Assembly (NCBI GenBank): GCA_045595965.1
Contig: JAZOBN010000028.1
Span: 1 to 64,000 of the forward strand
Length of the DNA: 64,000 bases
Source of the DNA: CAAGNP01 sp045595965
GTDB lineage: Bacteria; Bacteroidota; Bacteroidia; Bacteroidales; UBA932
Direction: 5' to 3'
Both the position numbers and the translations under genes were made by a program. Of this stretch, positions 59,334 through 64,000 are shown piece after piece (positions within the stretch are counted from its first letter, which is position 1; every line of letters starts with the position of its first letter). Below the pieces are notes generated by a model that made no database searches, had not been told where the DNA came from, and saw nothing but the letters and a program-made list of their open reading frames with translations.

Positions 59334-60653
59334 ATGAAAAGATTTATCGAAACCATAAAGAATATCTTCAAAATTGAGGAGTTGCGTAACAGGATAACTT
59401 ATACATTTATTCTGTTGCTGATCTATCGCCTTGGAAGTTTTATCGTACTTCCAGGTATAGATCCTACGCAACTTGCAAATTTGAAGAGCCAAGCATCAAC
59501 CGGTTTGTTGGGCTTGCTCGATATGTTCTCGGGTGGAGCTTTCGGTAATGCTTCTATATTCGCTCTTGGGGTTATGCCCTATATCTCTGCTTCCATCGTT
59601 ATCCAGCTTCTTGGCGTGATGGTTCCTTATTTCCAGAGAATGCAACGCGAAGGAGAAAGCGGACGTAGGAAGATGAATCAATGGACACGTTATCTGACAA
59701 TTGTAATCCTTCTTCTTCAAGGACCTGCGTATATCACAAATATGCACGCACAGTTGCCAGCTTCAGCGTTCCTTATCTCTGGTTTCTCATACAACATTTT
59801 TGCAACCATAGTGCTCATTGCTGGTACAATGTTCATTATGTGGTTGGGTGAACGCATTACCGACCGCGGCTTAGGTAATGGTATTTCCCTAATCATTATG
59901 GTTGGTATCATTGCTCGTCTACCATTTGCATTGTTTGCAGAGGGTGCTGCAAGAGTTAGTCAAACTACCGGTGGTATCTTGATGTTCATCGTAGAGTTGA
60001 TTATCCTCTTCTTCATCTTTGTGGCTTCAATTGCATTGGTTCAAGGTCAGAGAAAGATCCCCGTACAGTATGCAAAAAGAGTTATCGGTAACAAACAATA
60101 TGGTGGAGTTCGCCAGTATATTCCTTTGAAGATCAATGCGGCAGGTGTTATGCCAATTATCTTCGCACAGGCTATTATGATGTTCCCTCTACTTCTTGCC
60201 CGCTTCGATGCGTCAAGAGGTGTTGCGGCAGCATTGAGTGACTTCACCGGCTTCTGGTACAACTTCACTTTTGCAATTTTGGTTATCCTGTTCACATACT
60301 TCTATACAGCTGTGACTGTGAATCCAACCATGATGGCAGAGGAGATGAAGAAAAACGGCGGTTTCATTCCTGGTGTAAAACCTGGTAAGAAAACTGCTGA
60401 GTACCTTGATGCAGTAATGTCACGTATCACCTTGCCCGGATCTATCTTCCTGGCACTTGTAGCGATCCTTCCAGCATTTGCTATGATGCTTGGTATCAAC
60501 AACCAGTTCGCACAATTCTATGGTGGTACATCATTGCTAATCCTTGTAGGAGTAGTGCTTGATACGCTTCAGCAAATTGAATCATATTTGCTTATGCGCC
60601 ACTACGACGGTTTGATGAAAACAGGACGTCTAAAAGGACGTTCAGGAATGTAG
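59334..60653 (+). CDS. secY: Protein translocase subunit SecY
   Basis: A 439-residue, ten-helix translocon pore protein. Landmarks: LGSFIVLPGIDP, LGVMPYISASIVIQLLGVMVPYFQRMQREGESGRRKMNQWTRYLT, the loop ITDRGLGNGISLIIMVGI, QGQRKIPVQYAKR and the C-terminal DTLQQIESYLLMRHYDGLMK. It exports the many signal-peptide and lipoprotein precursors encoded in this window. Standard place in the spc operon. Confidence 0.98.
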   Translation: MKRFIETIKNIFKIEELRNRITYTFILLLIYRLGSFIVLPGIDPTQLANLKSQASTGLLGLLDMFSGGAFGNASIFALGVMPYISASIVIQLLGVMVPYFQRMQREGESGRRKMNQWTRYLTIVILLLQGPAYITNMHAQLPASAFLISGFSYNIFATIVLIAGTMFIMWLGERITDRGLGNGISLIIMVGIIARLPFALFAEGAARVSQTTGGILMFIVELIILFFIFVASIALVQGQRKIPVQYAKRVIGNKQYGGVRQYIPLKINAAGVMPIIFAQAIMMFPLLLARFDASRGVAAALSDFTGFWYNFTFAILVILFTYFYTAVTVNPTMMAEEMKKNGGFIPGVKPGKKTAEYLDAVMSRITLPGSIFLALVAILPAFAMMLGINNQFAQFYGGTSLLILVGVVLDTLQQIESYLLMRHYDGLMKTGRLKGRSGM

Positions 60654-60675
60654 TTCTTTGATTAGTCTATTTAAT

Positions 60676-61449
60676 ATGATAAAGGTAAAAACTGCAGAAG
60701 ACATTGCTATTCTTAGAGAGAATGGTGATTTGGTTTCCAGGACCTTGGCAGAAGTAGGAAAGCATATTGCTCCCGGTGTGACTACAATGGAGCTTGACAA
60801 AATCGCAGAGGCTTTCATACGTGACCACGGTGCTATTCCAGGTTTTCTCGGTTATGGCGGATTCCCTTATACACTATGTGTCTCTGTCAATGATGTAGTG
60901 GTCCATGGCTTTCCATCGGATTACACACTTAAGGAGGGGGATATAGTATCTGTGGATTGCGGCACAATTTACAAAGGTTTTTACGGTGACTCAGCGTACA
61001 CTTTCCCAGTCGGGGAGGTGGACGATGAGACCCGCAAACTCTTGACAGTAACCAAAGATTCTGTTTACAAGGGTATTGAAAAAGCTGTTGTAGGCAATAG
61101 AATCGGTGATATCGGATATGCTATCCAGAGTTATTGTGAAAGTTTCGGTTTCTCTGTTGTCCGCGAGATGGTTGGACATGGAATCGGCAAGAATATGCAC
61201 GAATCTCCAGAGGTTCCAAACTATGGATTGGCAGGAAGGGGAAAGAAACTTGTTGATGGCATGACTATCTGTATTGAGCCGATGATCAATGCCGGCGGAA
61301 GATCTATCTACTTGCACGAAAATGGCTGGGCAGTTGCGACTTCCGACAGGAAAAATTCAGCACACTTTGAGTTGATGGTGGCAATCAGAAGGGAAGGGAC
61401 AGAACTTTTATCTACATTTGATTATATTGAAGGCAAAAAAACGTATTAA
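60676..61449 (+). CDS. map: Methionine aminopeptidase, type I
   Basis: A 257-residue enzyme that removes N-terminal methionine. Metal ligands are in VSVDCGTIYKGFYGDSAYTF (two Asp), GHGIGKNMHESPEVPNYG (His, and the downstream Glu in CIEPMI) and AHFELMVAI (Glu). The start at 60676 (M-I-K-V-K) follows the promoterless secY junction; a TTG upstream is less likely. Typical place after secY in the spc operon of Bacteroidota. Confidence 0.96.
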   Translation: MIKVKTAEDIAILRENGDLVSRTLAEVGKHIAPGVTTMELDKIAEAFIRDHGAIPGFLGYGGFPYTLCVSVNDVVVHGFPSDYTLKEGDIVSVDCGTIYKGFYGDSAYTFPVGEVDDETRKLLTVTKDSVYKGIEKAVVGNRIGDIGYAIQSYCESFGFSVVREMVGHGIGKNMHESPEVPNYGLAGRGKKLVDGMTICIEPMINAGGRSIYLHENGWAVATSDRKNSAHFELMVAIRREGTELLSTFDYIEGKKTY

Positions 61450-61470
61450 TAATTATAAGGACTTTTAACT

Positions 61471-61689
61471 ATGCCAAGACAATCTGTTATAGAAGTAAAT
61501 GGTACTATTATCGAGGCGTTGCCCAACACTATGTTTAGGGTAGAGTTGGATAATGGTCAAGTGATATTAGCTCATACCTCTGGTAAGATGCGCTTGCACA
61601 ATATCCGTATCCTTCCCGGGGACAAAGTGAGAGTCGAAATGTCTCCTTATGATTTAACTAAAGGAAGAATTTCTTTCAGACACAAATAA
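61471..61689 (+). CDS. infA: Translation initiation factor IF-1
   Basis: A 72-residue OB-fold IF-1: MPRQSVIEVNGTIIEALPNTMFRVELDNGQVILAHTSGKMRLHNIRILPGDKVRVEMSPYDLTKGRISFRHK. It blocks the A site at initiation. A weak AAGGA (61457-61461) lies 9 nt before the ATG. Linked to map and rpmJ as usual. Confidence 0.98.
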   Translation: MPRQSVIEVNGTIIEALPNTMFRVELDNGQVILAHTSGKMRLHNIRILPGDKVRVEMSPYDLTKGRISFRHK

Positions 61690-61701
61690 AAACTTACGAA
61701 A

Positions 61702-61818
61702 ATGAAAGTAAAAGCATCCATCAAAAAGCGTAGCGAAGATTGCAAAATCGTAAAGCGTAAAGGGCGCTTGTATGTTATCTGCAAAAAGAATCCTAAATTC
61801 AAAATGCGCCAAGGATAA
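61702..61818 (+). CDS. rpmJ: 50S ribosomal protein L36
   Basis: A 38-residue L36 (bL36) read directly from the sequence: MKVKASIKKRSEDCKIV ... CKKNPKFKMRQG. Of the zinc ligands C11, C14, C27 and H32 in the zinc form, only C14 and C27 remain (S11, K32), so zinc binding is doubtful. Too short for routine gene lists, but position and motif are clear. Confidence 0.95.
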   Translation: MKVKASIKKRSEDCKIVKRKGRLYVICKKNPKFKMRQG

Positions 61819-61855
61819 TTTTTAATTTGTATAAACAAAAAAATAAGATAAGAAT

Positions 61856-62233
61856 ATGGCACGTATAGCCGGAGTTGATTTACCAAAAAACAAGCGTGGA
61901 GAGATAGGTTTGACCTACATCTACGGTATTGGTCGCAGTTCTGCAATAAAAATCCTTACCGAATGCGGTATCGATTTGAATACTAAAGTTTCTGAGTGGA
62001 ACGATGATCAGATTGCTGCTATCAGAGGTAAAATCTCTGAAGAATACAAGATCGAGGGTGAACTTCGTTCTTCAATTCAAATGAACATCAAACGACTAAT
62101 GGATGTCGGTTGCTACAGAGGTATCCGCCACCGTATCGGTCTTCCAGTTCGTGGACAGAGCACTAAGAACAATGCACGTACACGTAAGGGTAGAAAGAAA
62201 ACTGTCGCAAATAAGAAAAAAGCAACTAAATAA
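61856..62233 (+). CDS. rpsM: 30S ribosomal protein S13
   Basis: A 125-residue S13 (uS13): MARIAGVDLPKNKRGEIGLTYIYGIGRSSAIKIL, GCYRGIRHRIGLPVRGQSTKNNARTRKGRKKTVANKK. It contacts the P-site tRNA and helix H38 of 23S rRNA. First gene of the alpha operon part. Confidence 0.98.
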   Translation: MARIAGVDLPKNKRGEIGLTYIYGIGRSSAIKILTECGIDLNTKVSEWNDDQIAAIRGKISEEYKIEGELRSSIQMNIKRLMDVGCYRGIRHRIGLPVRGQSTKNNARTRKGRKKTVANKKKATK

Positions 62234-62247
62234 CAGGAGCTGAGAAT

Positions 62248-62640
62248 ATGGCAAAGAAAACTACAACATCTAGTAAGAAAAGAGTTGTTAAAGTTGATGC
62301 TTATGGTCAAGCACACATCTCTTCAACTTTCAACAATGTGATTGTAACATTAACCAATAGCTTAGGACAAGTTATTAGTTGGTCTTCAGCAGGTAAAATG
62401 GGCTTCAGAGGTTCTAAGAAGAACACCCCTTATGCTGCTCAGGTTGCTGCTGCCGATGCTGCAAAAGTGGCATACGACTTAGGTTTGCGTAAAATTAAAG
62501 CTTACGTTAAAGGTCCTGGTGCAGGTCGTGAATCTGCAATCCGTACTATCCACGGAGCAGGTATTGAAGTAACTGAAATCATTGACGTTACTCCACTACC
62601 TCACAATGGTTGTCGCCCTAAAGGACGTCGTAGAGTATAA
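62248..62640 (+). CDS. rpsK: 30S ribosomal protein S11
   Basis: A 130-residue S11 (uS11): AHISSTFNNVIVTLTNSLGQVISWSSAGKMGFRGSKKNTPYAAQ and VTPLPHNGCRPKGRRRV at the end. It forms the platform of the 30S with S6/S18. Shine-Dalgarno AGGAG (62235-62239), 8 nt before the ATG. Confidence 0.98.
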   Translation: MAKKTTTSSKKRVVKVDAYGQAHISSTFNNVIVTLTNSLGQVISWSSAGKMGFRGSKKNTPYAAQVAAADAAKVAYDLGLRKIKAYVKGPGAGRESAIRTIHGAGIEVTEIIDVTPLPHNGCRPKGRRRV

Positions 62641-62672
62641 TTTCAATGTAAAACTTAAACAGAGTAATTTAT

Positions 62673-63278
62673 ATGGCAAGATATACAGGGCCTACAACTA
62701 AAATCGCCCGCAAATTCGGTGAACCTATTTATGGTCCGGATAAATTTTTCGAAAAGAAAAACTATCCTCCAGGACAACACGGTTTGGCTAAAAAACGTAA
62801 AAAAACTTCTGAGTATGGTACTCAGTTGAAAGAAAAACAAAAAGTAAAATATACTTACGGTCTTCTTGAAAGACAGTTCAGTAACCTATACGAAAAGGCA
62901 CGTAAGATGAAAGGACGCACCACCGGTGAAAACCTTATCCTGCTCCTTGAATCTCGTCTTGACAACTTGGTTTACAGAATGGGTATTGCTCCTTCACGTG
63001 CAGCTGCAAGACAACTTGTTTCTCACTGCCACATCGTTCTTAACGGAGAGGTTTGCAACATCCCTTCTACTTTGGTAAAACCTGGTGATGTAGTAGGTGT
63101 TCGTGAAAGATCAAAGAGTCTTGAAGTTATTCAGAACTGCGTTGCTGAAGTTTCAAGATATGCTTGGATCGAGTGGAATTCTGCAGATATGGCTGGTAAA
63201 TACTTGAGCCTACCTGAGAGAACAGAAATTCCTGAAACCATCAATGAACAATTAATCGTTGAGTTGTACTCTAAATAA
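62673..63278 (+). CDS. rpsD: 30S ribosomal protein S4
   Basis: A 201-residue S4 (uS4): MARYTGPTTKIARKFGEPI, the RRNA-binding core LESRLDNLVYRMGIAPSRAAARQLVSHCHIVLNGEVCNIPS. A primary 16S binder and, in E. coli, the repressor of the alpha operon. The N-terminus has no four-cysteine zinc knuckle. Start at 62673. Confidence 0.97.
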   Translation: MARYTGPTTKIARKFGEPIYGPDKFFEKKNYPPGQHGLAKKRKKTSEYGTQLKEKQKVKYTYGLLERQFSNLYEKARKMKGRTTGENLILLLESRLDNLVYRMGIAPSRAAARQLVSHCHIVLNGEVCNIPSTLVKPGDVVGVRERSKSLEVIQNCVAEVSRYAWIEWNSADMAGKYLSLPERTEIPETINEQLIVELYSK

Positions 63279-63293
63279 TAAATAATAATCACA

Positions 63294-64000
63294 ATGGCAA
63301 TTTTAGCATTTCAAAAACCAGATAAAGTCGTGATGCTCGATTCTACCGATACTTTCGGTCGTTTTGAATTCCGCCCTCTTGAGCCTGGTTATGGTATCAC
63401 AATTGGTAACGCATTGCGTAGAGTGTTGCTATCTTCGTTAGAAGGATTTGCCATCACTTCTATTAAAATCGACGGTGTATCTCACGAGTTCGATACTATC
63501 CCCGGTGTAATAGAAAGTGTAGTTGAGATTATTCTCAATCTGAAACAGGTACGTTTCAAAAGAGAAGTTGAAGATGTAGAGAATGAAGTTGTAACAATTT
63601 CACTCTCTGGCAAAGAGGAGTTCACTGCCGGTGATATCTCCAAAAACCTTTGCAACTTCTCTATCCTTAACCCCGATCTTCACATCTGCTTCATGGAGCC
63701 AAGCGTTAAATTGAACGTGGAGCTCAGAATAGGAAAAGGTAGAGGTTATGTACCTTCAGAAGAGAATAAAGTTGAGTCAGCTCCTATCGGTACAATTGCT
63801 ATAGATTCAATCTTTACACCTATCAAGAATGTAAAATATTCATTCGAAGATTTCCGCGTTGAGCAGAAAACTGACTATGAAAAATTGAATCTTGAAATCA
63901 CTACTGATGGATCTATTCATCCTAAGGAAGCTCTTACCGAGGCAGCAAAAATTTTGATTCATCACTTGATGTTGTTCTCTGACGAAAAGATCTCTCTTGA
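63294..64000 (+). CDS. rpoA: RNA polymerase alpha subunit, 5' part (runs off the window)
   Basis: The last 707 bp read in frame from ATG 63294: MAILAFQKPDKVVMLDSTDTFGRFEFRPLEPGYGITIGNALRRVLLSSLEGFAITSIKIDG, SHEFDTIPGVIESVVEIILNLKQVRFK and SEENKVESAPIGTIAIDSIFTPIKNVKYSFE. That is the alpha N-terminal domain that dimerises to start polymerase assembly. The C-terminal DNA-binding domain lies beyond the window, and rplQ is expected after it. Confidence 0.97.
   Translation, partial: MAILAFQKPDKVVMLDSTDTFGRFEFRPLEPGYGITIGNALRRVLLSSLEGFAITSIKIDGVSHEFDTIPGVIESVVEIILNLKQVRFKREVEDVENEVVTISLSGKEEFTAGDISKNLCNFSILNPDLHICFMEPSVKLNVELRIGKGRGYVPSEENKVESAPIGTIAIDSIFTPIKNVKYSFEDFRVEQKTDYEKLNLEITTDGSIHPKEALTEAAKILIHHLMLFSDEKISL

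Noticed and set aside
1..64000. CRISPR arrays, transposases, tRNA or rRNA genes
   Set aside because: I looked for repeat-spacer arrays, transposase motifs and tRNA cloverleaf arms by eye and saw none; absence by eye is not proof.

Overview
The window is chromosomal DNA of a member of the phylum Bacteroidota, most likely order Bacteroidales. The evidence is a SusD/RagB outer-membrane nutrient-binding protein, GldH, PorT-like barrels, a PG0541-type P-II-like protein next to an RND pump, DUF4270/DUF4294/DUF3098/DUF3109 proteins, and many promoters of the Bacteroidetes type (TTTG, 18-20 nt, TAnnTTTG). I cannot place it below order. No tRNA, rRNA, CRISPR array, insertion sequence or prophage was seen. 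Coding density is very high: the longest gene-free stretch is 228 bp (53992-54219), so no gap exceeds 300 bp.

Layout. 1-602 is the 3' end of a susD-like gene followed by a strong terminator. 754-3602 carries rplM-rpsI and rpsB-tsf, each pair behind a possible structured leader. kbl (minus) follows, then a divergent run of nine plus-strand genes (4985-14128): a TetR regulator, a TolC/MFP/RND efflux pump, a P-II-like protein, two PorT-like barrels flanking a thioredoxin, and a polyprenyl diphosphate synthase. A six-gene minus-strand operon follows (20226 down to 14103: TPR protein, U32 protein, holB, ricT, gldH, trmB). Next come an M16-family protein with DUF3109 (plus), pyrH-frr-hypothetical-DUF2007 (minus), a solitary sdhC with its own terminator, and an EamA permease. 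A minus-strand block runs from pgk through a BASS transporter, PlsC-like acyltransferase, Omp85-like barrel and coiled-coil protein to hemW. Then follow a SAM methyltransferase, lgt and an L-cysteine desulfidase-like gene; smpB/miaA; an SGNH hydrolase; a prolyl-tRNA editing protein; an ATP-grasp ligase; a secreted C1B peptidase; acpP-fabF; DUF4270 with a short GT5-like protein; ftsX-DUF3098-uppP-lpxH; DUF4294; a dipeptidase; and a Gtr-like glycosylation set (GT2, GtrA, GT39-like).

54220-64000 is a long ribosomal cluster that starts at rplP (L16), continues through the spc and alpha operons (secY, map, infA, rpmJ) and runs off the end inside rpoA. The usual upstream half of the S10 operon (rpsJ to rpsC) is not present. 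Instead there is a near-consensus promoter, a 5'-terminal two-stem leader and an upstream inverted repeat.

Themes worth attention are: the split S10 operon with its new control region; a TetR operator candidate lying exactly between the -33 and -7 boxes of the efflux operon; an M16 protein whose HxxEH zinc motif reads QMVSE; a half-length glycogen-synthase-like protein lacking the KTGG motif; several genes whose -7 box ends 4-8 nt before the start codon (near-leaderless mRNAs); and Shine-Dalgarno sequences concentrated in the ribosomal operon of a phylum that largely ignores them.
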